Source of the DNA: DASQDN01 sp035630195
Lineage (GTDB): Bacteria > Acidobacteriota > Terriglobia > Bryobacterales > Bryobacteraceae
Assembly: GCA_035630195.1 (NCBI GenBank)
Contig: DASQLD010000003.1
Coordinates: 1 to 16,817 of the forward strand
Direction: 5' to 3'
DNA: 16,817 bases
Both the position numbers and the translations under genes were made by a program. This document shows, piece by piece, positions 7,512-15,818 of the stretch; positions within the stretch are counted from its first letter, which is position 1; each line of letters opens with the position of its first letter. The notes beneath the pieces were generated by a model. The model made no database searches, had not been told where the DNA came from, and worked only from the letters and a program-made list of their open reading frames with translations.

Positions 7512-7518
7512 GTACAAT
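7509..7518. promoter_or_regulatory. Symmetric pair of -10-like hexamers
   Basis: ATCGTACAAT reads TACAAT on the + strand (7513-7518) and TACGAT on the - strand (7514 down to 7509), the two sharing the central GTAC. The - strand hexamer would place trpS transcription about 16 bases before its ATG, with TTGTGA at 7535-7530 as a poor -35 at a short 15-base spacing. The + strand hexamer runs into the methyltransferase ATG itself, so it cannot easily serve that start. Confidence 0.35.
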
Positions 7519-8677
7519 GTCCGAGTCAATCACAATCGAAAAGCTGGTCTATGGAGGCGACGGTTTGGCCCGCCTCGATGGCCGGGTCATCCTGACGCCA
7601 TTCGTTCTGCCGCGGGAACGCGTCCACGTCGAGCAGGTGGATCCCCTGCATGCGCGGCTGCTCGGAGTCGAGGAGCCGTCGAAGGAACGGACCGAGCCCG
7701 GCTGTCCCTACTTCGGGACATGCGGCGGCTGCCACTATCAACATGCGAAGTACGATTTTCAGCTTCAGCAGAAGGTGACTATTCTTCGCGAGGTGATGCG
7801 GCGTGTCGGTAAGTTCGATGCTCCGGAGAATATTCGCGTCATCTACGGGCCGGAATGGCATTATCGGAACCGCAGCCAGTTTCATATTCGGAATGGAAAG
7901 CTCGGTTACTTGAAGGCTGGGTCGCACGAGCTTGTAGCGATTGAACAGTGTCCCATCTCGTCGCCGCGTTTGAACGAATGCATTGTCGTCTTGAACGAGA
8001 TGTTGCGGGATCGGCGGTTTCCGCAGTTCGTCAAAGAGCTCGAGATATTTACGAATGAAACAGAGACACAGTTGAATGTTTTAGAGACCGAACGTCCGGT
8101 TGCGCGGTCTTTCTTCGATTGGGCGGCCGAGAGAATCCCGGGGTACACGTCGGGTCCGATTACGTATCACGGCTTCCGTGTGAGCTATAAATCGTTCTTC
8201 CAGGTGAATCGCTTTCTGGTCGATCAGCTTGTCGACGCTGCGGTGGGAGACGCGCAAGGGGATTCGGCGCTTGACCTGTACGCGGGCGTGGGGCTATTTA
8301 CCTGGACAATGGCTCAGCAGTTTGAGCGTGTAACTGCTGTCGAATCCACGAATGCTGCGGTTGCAGACCTGGTTCAAAACGTGCCGAAGGCGCAAGCCTT
8401 GCGATCTTCCGTTGACGAGTATCTTGCAGGATTGCCGGAAGCGCCCGCCTTCGTGCTGGCGGATCCGCCGCGTTCTGGCCTTGGCAAATATGCTGTCCGG
8501 CATCTTGCACGGTTGAAGCCGAAACAAATTGTGATCGTTGCGTGCGATCCGGCGACCCTCGCTCGCGACATGGCCCCACTATTGTCCGCCGGCTATGGTG
8601 TCGATGAGATGATCATGATCGATCTGTTTCCACAGACGTACCATCTCGAGACGATTGCCCGTCTATCCTATAGATGA
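7517..8677 (+). CDS. RlmD/TrmA-family RNA m5U methyltransferase
   Basis: The 386-residue product methylates uridine C5 in rRNA or tRNA using SAM. It begins with a TRAM-like RNA-binding stretch (IEKLVYGGDGLARLDG, 7-22). Cysteines 63, 69, 72 and 145 (CPYFGTCGGC and EQCP) are placed to bind the family's [4Fe-4S] cluster. FFQVN (227-231), the SAM loop ALDLYAGVG (251-259) and DPPRSG (316-321) follow. The nucleophile is Cys343 in VACDPATLARD. The TRAM-like start plus cluster cysteines favour RlmD (RumA) over TrmA, but the exact target base is not determinable. The ATG at 7517 puts the TRAM core at residue 7; the frame is open upstream into trpS antisense. No Shine-Dalgarno is visible. It overlaps the next gene by ATGA. 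Confidence 0.93.
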   Translation: MSESITIEKLVYGGDGLARLDGRVILTPFVLPRERVHVEQVDPLHARLLGVEEPSKERTEPGCPYFGTCGGCHYQHAKYDFQLQQKVTILREVMRRVGKFDAPENIRVIYGPEWHYRNRSQFHIRNGKLGYLKAGSHELVAIEQCPISSPRLNECIVVLNEMLRDRRFPQFVKELEIFTNETETQLNVLETERPVARSFFDWAAERIPGYTSGPITYHGFRVSYKSFFQVNRFLVDQLVDAAVGDAQGDSALDLYAGVGLFTWTMAQQFERVTAVESTNAAVADLVQNVPKAQALRSSVDEYLAGLPEAPAFVLADPPRSGLGKYAVRHLARLKPKQIVIVACDPATLARDMAPLLSAGYGVDEMIMIDLFPQTYHLETIARLSYR

Positions 8678-10185
8678 TGACCAGGGTAATGCTCCCCCTC
8701 GCCGTCGCTGTTCCGCTATGTGCTGCACAGTTCGGCGGGTGGTTCGGTAAGGATACGTTTGCTCCATCCAATCGACTTTCCGGAATCGGTGTCGATCGGG
8801 AAAAGATCAGCGATTTGGTTCTTCAGCGCAGGACGCAACTGATGATCGAATCGCAGACGTTTGCGATTATGCGTGATCCGGAGGCGTTAGTAGGCGCCGA
8901 ACGTATTACCAGTCCGAAACTCTGGAAAATATTCGAGTCGGCAGGACGGCAGAGCGGACTCCCCCCGTCGTTCGTCGCGGCGATCTCCTATCTGGAAAGT
9001 TGGGGCGATCCTAGAGCCCAAAGTCCAACCGGTCCCAAGGGCATTATGCAGATTGCTGGTGGGACTGCGCGCGCTATGGGACTGCGGATTGTTTATGCCA
9101 CCCGTTACAAGATGGGAACCCAACGGAAGCTGGTGAAGCCGAAGAAAGGAAAGGCCCGATGGGTGACGGTCAGGAAGAGAATTCCCTACACGGTACTTGT
9201 CCGGGATGAGCGGATGATGCCGGAGCGCGCGATTCCGGCGGCTGCAGGATATCTTTCGCGACTCGAAGCCCAGTATGGTGGACGCGACTGGGCCGTGTTC
9301 GCCTATCACTGCGGGGAAGGATGCGCCGCCGATGTACGATCGATCGTTCAGAACTCTGACGGACTTGGATCGGGAGCAACGGTAGCGCAGGCTTTCTTCG
9401 GGTCCAGTCCGAGCCATAACCGGGAACTGTACCAGTCGCTCCGGTATCACATGGAGCGCGATTACTCGCCGACGTACTTCTTCCGCATTAGCCGAGCGGA
9501 GCAGTTGTTGAATCTGTATCGGGAGTCGCCTCAGGATTTCAAGAAGCTCTATTACGAATACCGCAATCAAGTAGATCCAACGCTTCGGGCGCCGCACCGT
9601 TTGTCCGTATGGCTGCGTCCTGACGACCTGGCGTTTCGCAACTGCGAGGATCTGAAGCGAGAGCAAGGCAAGAAGCTTGTCAGCGTCTTCGAGAATCCTA
9701 AATTTTTCGGCTTCGGTGTGCGGAAGAATGGACCGGGCGCGATTGCCGAAGAGGATCTTTCGAATCAATCTTTGTATCTCCAGGCTTCGCCTTCAACGAT
9801 CGGTACCATCTTGTATGTCGCATACGAAACGCGTCGGCTTTTCGACGCAATGAAGCCGAAGCGGGAAAGCTGGGCTCCACTCGAGATTACTGCTTTGGTG
9901 CAGCCGCTCGACTACGAAGAGAGAGTCGCGCGGAAGGGCGCCGCGCGAGTGGGCGAGATGCCGGCGCATTGTACGGGGCAGGTGTTCGATATTTCCCTGG
10001 CGAATCTGCCGCCTGGTCAAAGAGAGGCGCTAGACTTCGTACTCGACGACCTCGGATGGTATGGGTATGTCGGATTCGTTAAAGAGAGCACGCATGCCGA
10101 CGTCACGCATGTTGGGCCCGCGCCCACTGCTCGCGAGTTCTTCGGCAAAATCTATAACGAGGCTGTCAGCGCAAAGGCCGAATAA
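8674..10185 (+). CDS. Secreted lytic transglycosylase with M15-peptidase-like C-terminus
   Basis: This 503-residue protein has an N-terminal signal sequence (residues 1-19, ending LCAAQ). An SLT domain covers about 85-225: catalytic Glu108 in ISYLESWGDPRAQSPTGPKG, then IMQIAGGTARAMGL, and AYHCGEG (210-216) in place of the usual YNAG. A basic insert of about 40 residues (138-178, with KPKKGK) splits the SLT domain. The C-terminus has AHCTGQVFDI (431-440), fitting the H-x2-G-x3-D zinc motif of M15 DD-peptidases (His432, Asp439), and ESTH (471-474), fitting ExxH. I infer cleavage of glycan strands plus possibly peptide stems in the periplasm. The SLT call is firm; the peptidase call is tentative. 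The start ATG overlaps the RNA methyltransferase stop. The last 20 bases overlap the convergent TPR gene. Confidence 0.88.
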   Translation: MMTRVMLPLAVAVPLCAAQFGGWFGKDTFAPSNRLSGIGVDREKISDLVLQRRTQLMIESQTFAIMRDPEALVGAERITSPKLWKIFESAGRQSGLPPSFVAAISYLESWGDPRAQSPTGPKGIMQIAGGTARAMGLRIVYATRYKMGTQRKLVKPKKGKARWVTVRKRIPYTVLVRDERMMPERAIPAAAGYLSRLEAQYGGRDWAVFAYHCGEGCAADVRSIVQNSDGLGSGATVAQAFFGSSPSHNRELYQSLRYHMERDYSPTYFFRISRAEQLLNLYRESPQDFKKLYYEYRNQVDPTLRAPHRLSVWLRPDDLAFRNCEDLKREQGKKLVSVFENPKFFGFGVRKNGPGAIAEEDLSNQSLYLQASPSTIGTILYVAYETRRLFDAMKPKRESWAPLEITALVQPLDYEERVARKGAARVGEMPAHCTGQVFDISLANLPPGQREALDFVLDDLGWYGYVGFVKESTHADVTHVGPAPTAREFFGKIYNEAVSAKAE

Positions 10186-13105
10186 GCTGTAGAGCCGGCC
10201 GGGTGTTGTAGTTGCGTTGATATTCGCGATGGTCAGCGCCGTCGGGGAATCGCTCGCTTGGCCCGTATGGGAATTGACTCATCGCATGGAAGGGTAGGGG
10301 ATGAGTGTTCTGGCCGTGCGCCGTGTTCGCGTCGCGATCCTTTGCCCAGCCATCGACGAGAAGCAGGAAATCTCGCGTCCAGCCTGCCGGCGGCGGAGAC
10401 AGCGCCTTAAAGCGAAGTTGAATCTCATCGCCGGAGCCCATAACAATCATCTTGTCGTCGACGGTATGCGTCAGTTCCAGGACATCGCCATAGCGGGTGT
10501 AAAGCCCAGGCGTCGGGTTCCAGAGCGAAACTGGTTTCGCTTCGTTGTACAGGAACTTTTCCGGCTGTTTGCGCTCGGGATGAATGATCGCCGGCGAGAA
10601 TCCCCGAAAACGAAGGTCTGCGGACGACAATGGCGCCGTTCGCAATTTGGCATCCGCGTGTTGCGTGTTCGGGCTGAAGAAGATCTCGTCCCAATAGACG
10701 CATAGATTCGTAACGATTCGGACCTCTCGCGATTGCGATAGCCATTTACCGCTGAGATCGACTGCTATTGTCTTCGGCTTCCCAGCGGGCATGCCCATGT
10801 CATCCACTACGGTTTCCCAAGCGCCGGCCTTGTTTTTGACTTGCAAGTAAGGGGGCATCAGACCGCCTTTGCCGTGCTGCGAGACGCCGAGGAAGGTTGA
10901 CCCGTCGGCCCAGTCGACCCAGCCGCTGAGAATAAGAACACCGTTGTCGATCTTCGAGCCGAAATCGAGCTCGATGTGGTGAAGGTCGGCCACTCCGGAC
11001 AGATTGCGTGAGAAATCGTCGGGATATGTTCCGTCTTTCACGGCGATTCGGCGGAGAACCTCGCGGCCGTCGGAAGTCTTCGCCGATAGGGGCGTGATCC
11101 GGTCTCTTACTTCATAGAGGCGGAACTCGGGGAAGGGAGGTGCTTTGAATTTATCGTTCGTGTAGATCGTTGAATCGGCCGGATGATCGATGGCGATGAG
11201 CTTTAAATGATCGATGTAGGCGACTTCGCTCAGTTCCTCGGTGATCCGGATGCGGTACTCGCCGTTCACTGGAGCGAGCGATTGACCGGGGATCTGGATG
11301 TACTCGTCGTGATCCACCGGGAAGTACTTGCCGTCCCCGGAGCTTGCTCCCAGGGGGGCAACGCCGAGCACGTCGGTGATGTATTCGAACTCGCGCCCGT
11401 TCCATGTCCAAATGATCGGGCATGAGCCGGAGAGACGCTGCGCCTCTTCATACTTGTATGTTTTGCCCCCCGCCTGTTTGACTTCGTTCTGTATCAGACC
11501 GTTGGGCCAAGTGATCCTGACGGTCTCGATTTGTTTCTCGGTCCCCAGGCCAAACGTGATGGGGCGGCCTTCATATAGCTGTTTTCGATACCGGGCTCCG
11601 GCTTTGATCTCCACCTCGGCGCCGAATGCGAGTTTGAGGTTTCGGACACCCTTGAGGTCGACTCCAATCCAAGTGTTGCCGGGCGCGGTCTGATTGAGGA
11701 AGTGCTTTGTTCCACAGGCTAGGTCGGTGCGACCGTCTTTGTTGAGGTCGGCTGCGAGCCATGCGGGACAACCGGCGGTCAACTCGGGGGCTTGGCGTGA
11801 GGTGAACTCGCCCTTGCGATTGTTCCTCAGCACGGCCGGCCCGAAGACGATATCGAGAGTACCCCGATTTTCGAGGTCGGCAAAGGCAAAGGCTGATCGC
11901 TCCGATGAGAGTCGCTGGCTCGGGGCGAACTTTCCGCTCTTGTTCCAGGAGACGAATGTACCGTCCGAGCCCGTATAGATGGCGTCGATCCACCCGTCGT
12001 GATTCAGATCTGCAGCGGAGACGTTTGTCGAACCGGGTGGAATGCCGATATCCTCAGTCTCGTAATGGCCTTGCAGCCTGTCTCGGTAAAGGACGGCAGG
12101 TCGATCGGCGTACGTTACCAATAGGTCGAAGCCCTTGGTGTCGGCGACGACGCGAAAGGTGACTCCGCTTAGGCCACTTCCTTTTACGAAGGGGAACTCG
12201 GCCGGTTGGAATCCCGCGGGCCCCTGGTTTCGCATGAGGACCGATTGCTCTCCGAGCAGCACTTGATCTAGGTCGTAGTCGTGATCGTAGTCGATCCAAA
12301 CACACGCGTTGTGTTTGCCTTTGTCGCAGTAGTCGATCACGGCGTCGTTATTTGCGTCACCCGGTGTGCCGGCGGGCTGCTGGGCGCCGGTTCGTAAATC
12401 GAACTTCAAGAGCGCCGCGGTATCGGGCGCCGACGTGTCGGCCATGACGTCGTAGACTTCGGCGAACATGTTCCATTCGACGTCCTCGGGGATAGCCGCT
12501 CCCTCCTGTTGCTTCTTCAGGCGCTGGAAAGTTTCGAGTTCCGGTTTGGCTTCATCGACGCGACCGGAGGTTCGGAGGACGTTGAAGAGTTGAAAGTGCG
12601 GCGCGGCGAGGGTAGGATCAAGTTTAGCTGCCTGACGGAACTCGCGGATCGCGTCGTCATTACGGCCGGCCAGTCGATAGAGCGCTCCAAGGTTGTAGCG
12701 GGAGACGGCGTCGTCGGGGACGAGCTTGACCATCTGTTCGAATTGCTGGAGAGCCTTTTCCTGATCGCCGGCTTTTTTATATGCGATGCCGAGGTTGAAC
12801 CACGTGTGCGGAATGGCGGGATCTTGTTTCTGGACAGAGATGAGTTCTGCCATCCCCTCGGCTGTCTTGCCCGCCCGGAGGAGCGCCAAGCCATAATTGA
12901 GGCGTTCCTGGGCAGATTTTGGGAAAAGGTCGAGCGCTTTGCGGAACTCGTCGACCGCTTCCTTTTGAGTCGTCGGATTCTCGTAGAAAGCTTTGCCGAG
13001 ATTTCTATGTCGAGCCAGCCTCTCCTGGGTAGCATCGGGGCCGGCCGCCACCAGGAAGAGAAGTACGCACACCGCAAACGTGGCAAGTATGCCTACGATC
13101 CGCAT
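10166..13105 (-). CDS. Exported TPR + VCBS/FG-GAP + ASPIC/UnbV protein
   Basis: The product has 979 residues. Residues 1-21 form a signal peptide or anchor (MRIVGILATFAVCVLLFLVAA). About five TPR units lie at 32-200 (for example HTWFNLGIAYKKAGDQEKAL). Residues 249-475 carry repeated Asp-rich calcium-type loops of FG-GAP/VCBS blades: DANNDAVID, DYDHDYDLD, DLNHDGWID and DLNKDGRTD. An ASPIC/UnbV segment follows (478-555, with FGLGTEKQIETVRITWPNG). The remaining ~420 residues look beta-rich and I cannot assign them. Family knowledge suggests an extracytoplasmic, surface-located adhesion or scaffold role; no enzyme motif is visible. Its start is 31 bases after the tyrosine-kinase stop on the same strand, so it may be the last gene of the polysaccharide run. 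No strong Shine-Dalgarno precedes the ATG. The C-terminus overlaps the convergent transglycosylase gene by 20 bases. Confidence 0.9.
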   Translation of the reverse strand: MRIVGILATFAVCVLLFLVAAGPDATQERLARHRNLGKAFYENPTTQKEAVDEFRKALDLFPKSAQERLNYGLALLRAGKTAEGMAELISVQKQDPAIPHTWFNLGIAYKKAGDQEKALQQFEQMVKLVPDDAVSRYNLGALYRLAGRNDDAIREFRQAAKLDPTLAAPHFQLFNVLRTSGRVDEAKPELETFQRLKKQQEGAAIPEDVEWNMFAEVYDVMADTSAPDTAALLKFDLRTGAQQPAGTPGDANNDAVIDYCDKGKHNACVWIDYDHDYDLDQVLLGEQSVLMRNQGPAGFQPAEFPFVKGSGLSGVTFRVVADTKGFDLLVTYADRPAVLYRDRLQGHYETEDIGIPPGSTNVSAADLNHDGWIDAIYTGSDGTFVSWNKSGKFAPSQRLSSERSAFAFADLENRGTLDIVFGPAVLRNNRKGEFTSRQAPELTAGCPAWLAADLNKDGRTDLACGTKHFLNQTAPGNTWIGVDLKGVRNLKLAFGAEVEIKAGARYRKQLYEGRPITFGLGTEKQIETVRITWPNGLIQNEVKQAGGKTYKYEEAQRLSGSCPIIWTWNGREFEYITDVLGVAPLGASSGDGKYFPVDHDEYIQIPGQSLAPVNGEYRIRITEELSEVAYIDHLKLIAIDHPADSTIYTNDKFKAPPFPEFRLYEVRDRITPLSAKTSDGREVLRRIAVKDGTYPDDFSRNLSGVADLHHIELDFGSKIDNGVLILSGWVDWADGSTFLGVSQHGKGGLMPPYLQVKNKAGAWETVVDDMGMPAGKPKTIAVDLSGKWLSQSREVRIVTNLCVYWDEIFFSPNTQHADAKLRTAPLSSADLRFRGFSPAIIHPERKQPEKFLYNEAKPVSLWNPTPGLYTRYGDVLELTHTVDDKMIVMGSGDEIQLRFKALSPPPAGWTRDFLLLVDGWAKDRDANTAHGQNTHPLPFHAMSQFPYGPSERFPDGADHREYQRNYNTRPALQLIRPLR

Positions 13106-13136
13106 ACCGCCAGTTTACGTCTGTTTGCGCGATGTT

Positions 13137-14114
13137 CTAAGCTTTAGTCTCTTCAACCGGGACAGCTTCTTCCGGTTTCGCGTAGTAATAGCTGTGATAG
13201 TAGGTGTACTTGGAGTACAGTTCGCCCCGGCGTGCGCCGTTCACGATGATTCCGAGAACGTTGTTCTCGCAAAGCGACTGCATGGCGCGTGTGACGGAAT
13301 CGATGGTTGTTGTCCCGATGCGCACAACCAAAACGGTACCGGAACTGAGCGTTGAAAGCAGGTTGGCGTCGGCAGCAAATAACAAGGGCGGACTGTCGAG
13401 AATCACCCAGTTGAAGGCCTTCGGAAGCTGTTCGAGGAGTACTCTCATTTCCCGAAGGTTCAGAAGTTCGAGTGGATTAATGACTGCTTCGCCTGCCGGA
13501 AGGATGTATAAGTTCGATCCAGCGATGTGCTTGATGCAATCTTCGAGCCTCGCTTTGCCGGAGAGGTAGTCTGTTACTCCGGGAGTTCGTTCTACCTGGA
13601 ACAGGTTATGAACGATCGGGCGACGGAAGTCGCAATCGATCAGCAGCGTCGGGTTGCCCTCGAGCTGAGCTTCTGCGAGCGCCAGATTCACTGCTGCGAA
13701 TGACTTACCCTCTGCCGGCGATGGACTGGTCACTACGACCGTGTGGATGGGCTGCAGGGTTTGGAGATGGTTAAGGCGAGTCCGAAGTGTTCGAAACTCC
13801 TCCGCCGGAGCCTCATGAGGTTTGGAGGTATCGATCAGATGCGAATCGGGTGAAGGCGAGAACGGTACTGTTGCGAGACGCGATAGGAAATCGGGTCCAA
13901 CAATGGGAAGTCCGCCGGCCAGAGCCGTTACGTGAGCCGCCCGGGCAGTGATCGCGGCCGGGTGCCGCGCGGCGTTTACTGATCCTTCGGCCGCGGGTGC
14001 TGGCGTCGCAGCTACTGGCGCTGTCTCGACGACGGTTGCGCCGGCAGGTGGCGCGGCCGGAGGCGTCACCCCCGTCTGTTCGGCTCTTCGTAATGCATCG
14101 TGAACTCTACTCAT
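13137..14114 (-). CDS. CpsD/CapB-type tyrosine autokinase (BY-kinase)
   Basis: This 325-residue cytoplasmic ATPase is the kinase half of a split Wzc. It starts MSRVHDALRRAEQ, a typical opening, then has a Pro/Ala-rich linker (17-60). Walker A is SPAEGKS (132-138), Walker A' is LLIDCDFRRP (157-166), and Walker B lies in WVILDSPP (236-243), the BY-kinase set. The tail GELYSKYTYYHSYYYAK (298-313) has seven tyrosines, the usual autophosphorylation cluster. Its cyclic phosphorylation controls oligomerisation of the chain-length partner and so export and length of the polysaccharide. The partner gene lies 42 bases upstream on the same strand. An AAGGG 6 bases before the ATG is a modest ribosome site. 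Confidence 0.95.
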   Translation of the reverse strand: MSRVHDALRRAEQTGVTPPAAPPAGATVVETAPVAATPAPAAEGSVNAARHPAAITARAAHVTALAGGLPIVGPDFLSRLATVPFSPSPDSHLIDTSKPHEAPAEEFRTLRTRLNHLQTLQPIHTVVVTSPSPAEGKSFAAVNLALAEAQLEGNPTLLIDCDFRRPIVHNLFQVERTPGVTDYLSGKARLEDCIKHIAGSNLYILPAGEAVINPLELLNLREMRVLLEQLPKAFNWVILDSPPLLFAADANLLSTLSSGTVLVVRIGTTTIDSVTRAMQSLCENNVLGIIVNGARRGELYSKYTYYHSYYYAKPEEAVPVEETKA

Positions 14115-14136
14115 GCAAACCCTTTAATCCACCCTT

Positions 14137-14149
14137 CAAGGAAACCTTG
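14137..14149 (-). other. Small hairpin between chain-length and kinase genes
   Basis: CAAGG-AAA-CCTTG is a perfect 5-base-pair stem with a 3-base loop inside the 42-base gap. No U-tract follows it on the transcribed strand, so it is not a normal terminator. It could affect message processing or relative expression, or be chance. Confidence 0.3.
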
Positions 14150-14156
14150 CCTTTCA

Positions 14157-15815
14157 TCAGACTTTGGTCGCGTAGTAATAAAATGCCGATCCCGTCATGA
14201 TGACGATTCCGACCAGGCAAGCAGTCGACCATGCGAGCCAGCTAAGTCGCTTGCGGCGCCGAACTACGAGGTCATTTTCAAGCAGCGGTACGCTTCCGAG
14301 AATCGTTAGCTGCGTATAGGCGCGGACGTCTTTTAAGTTCTTCAAGGAAGTGTCCTTGGCTTCCCGCGCGCCCGCCAAGAACAATCCGATGATCACTCCG
14401 ATTGCTGTTCCAGCGCCGATGATCATACCTCGTTTGGGCTGCGTTGGCGATTGAGGGAGCGATGCCGGATCAAGCACTTCGAGCGTTTCCCCCTGCTGGC
14501 GACGCTCAAGATCTTCGGCTATTTGGGATTGGGCGCGTTTCTTGTTCAGATCGTCGTATTTCAACTTGGCTACTTCACGGTCTCGAATGATGTCGCCATA
14601 CTGCTGTTCGCTAACCGGTGTCGACTCGATCCGGTTCTGCACGAGTCGAATTGCCTTTTCCGTATTCGTGATTTCGTTGGCGTAGGCCTTTGCTTCGTTG
14701 TCCTTGGTCTTCAACTGGGCTTCAATACGTTCGATTGCGGCATCGAGCTGGCGACCTTCGCGTTCGAACAACGGATCCTGGCGGCGAGCCGCAACCACAG
14801 GCTCAGTGTCTGCGCTCTCCTCGTCCGACATTATCTTTTCGCGCATTTTTTGCGCGGTGTTCAATTGCGCCTGGACTCGCCGGACATCCGGGTACGTATC
14901 TTTGTAGTGCTGCCGCAGGTTAGCCAGCACAGCTTCGATTTGCATGATCTCGCGATCAATCTGCACCAGTCTGTCGTTCTTCTGCTTACGGATCGAGTTT
15001 TCGGGCGTGGGCGTCATCGAGCTTCGCTGAATCTTCAACGAACGCAGATCGGCCTCGAGAAGCATCTTGTCCGTGCTGATACGTCCTAGCTGACCGTTCA
15101 GATTCCCAATCCGTTGCTCCAGCATGTTCATCTGCTGGGCGTTCTGTTGCACTTGATCGGGTAAGCGGCCATTTGCAGAGGTGCGAAAGCTGGTCAGCTT
15201 TTCTTCGATCGTGTCGAGTTCTTTCTTTGCGTTTTCGAGTTGATCTCGCAAAAACTGAGTGGTGAGAACGGACTGTTGCGTTCGCTCCCGCGTATTTTCC
15301 GTCATGAAGCGACTGACCAGATCAGCGGTCACTTTCTGGGCAACAATCCTATTCTCATAGGAGAAGGCGATCTGAAACGCCGAGATCTCTTTCTCGCCCT
15401 GCGAAAGCGGAACGACGCTGCCGACTTTGATATCCCGCCTCATCTGTTCTACGACGTCTTCCATCGGTCGACGCGCTCGGTCCCGGCGGTAAAGATCGTA
15501 CAGATTGATAATGTTCGTCAGATTGCCGCGGCTCGAGATGGTCTGATACATCGAGTTGATGCGCTGCGACATCTGGCTGTTGATGTTCGACGGAACGAAG
15601 CTTTCCGGTACTTGCGGGGGAACGACACGGATGATAGCCGTCGATACGTACGTGTCGGGCCACAGACAAGCCACCACTGTCGAGACCACCAGAGCGGCGA
15701 ATGCCGGCCCGAGAATCCAGGCTTTGTGTCGACGGACGATGTCGAAGTAGTCTTCGATGTCCATCGGGCGCCGGTTGACGCTCGAGTAGGAGTCAGACAT
15801 TTGTGACGGTTGCAT
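14157..15815 (-). CDS. Wzz/GumC-like polysaccharide chain-length protein
   Basis: This 552-residue inner-membrane protein regulates or forms the periplasmic part of the polysaccharide exporter. Order: Wzz-type N-terminus (DIEDYFDIVRRHKAWILG), TM1 (~32-52), a periplasmic region with long coiled coils (~180-430), a GNVR-type segment ending LDPASLPQSPTQPKR (448-462), TM2 (~463-482), a cytosolic linker with ILGSVPLLEND (~505-515), and an extra hydrophobic helix (~523-545) ending FYYYATKV. There is no kinase domain; that is the next gene. The third helix is not part of classical Wzc. The ATG at 15815 is chosen over one five codons later because GAGGAA (15824-15819) sits 3 bases upstream. It follows the export gene by 14 bases. 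Confidence 0.93.
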   Translation of the reverse strand: MQPSQMSDSYSSVNRRPMDIEDYFDIVRRHKAWILGPAFAALVVSTVVACLWPDTYVSTAIIRVVPPQVPESFVPSNINSQMSQRINSMYQTISSRGNLTNIINLYDLYRRDRARRPMEDVVEQMRRDIKVGSVVPLSQGEKEISAFQIAFSYENRIVAQKVTADLVSRFMTENTRERTQQSVLTTQFLRDQLENAKKELDTIEEKLTSFRTSANGRLPDQVQQNAQQMNMLEQRIGNLNGQLGRISTDKMLLEADLRSLKIQRSSMTPTPENSIRKQKNDRLVQIDREIMQIEAVLANLRQHYKDTYPDVRRVQAQLNTAQKMREKIMSDEESADTEPVVAARRQDPLFEREGRQLDAAIERIEAQLKTKDNEAKAYANEITNTEKAIRLVQNRIESTPVSEQQYGDIIRDREVAKLKYDDLNKKRAQSQIAEDLERRQQGETLEVLDPASLPQSPTQPKRGMIIGAGTAIGVIIGLFLAGAREAKDTSLKNLKDVRAYTQLTILGSVPLLENDLVVRRRKRLSWLAWSTACLVGIVIMTGSAFYYYATKV

Positions 15816-15818
15816 ATA

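Noticed and set aside
7486..7533. A 16-codon longer trpS starting at 7533.
   Set aside because: It would overlap the divergent methyltransferase start by 17 bases, and TrpRS proteins begin a few residues before the SGxQPTG block, as the 7485 start gives.
8887..9768. A 293-codon open frame antisense to the transglycosylase.
   Set aside because: No domain, no ribosome site, and the + strand frame has clear SLT motifs; long antisense frames are common in GC-rich genes.
12509..13147. A 212-codon open frame antisense to the TPR region.
   Set aside because: It is the mirror of TPR repeats on the - strand, with no plausible protein features of its own.
14451..15089. A 212-codon open frame antisense to the chain-length protein.
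   Set aside because: Its low-complexity hydrophobic/Arg pattern is what the reverse of a coiled coil gives; the - strand gene is certain.
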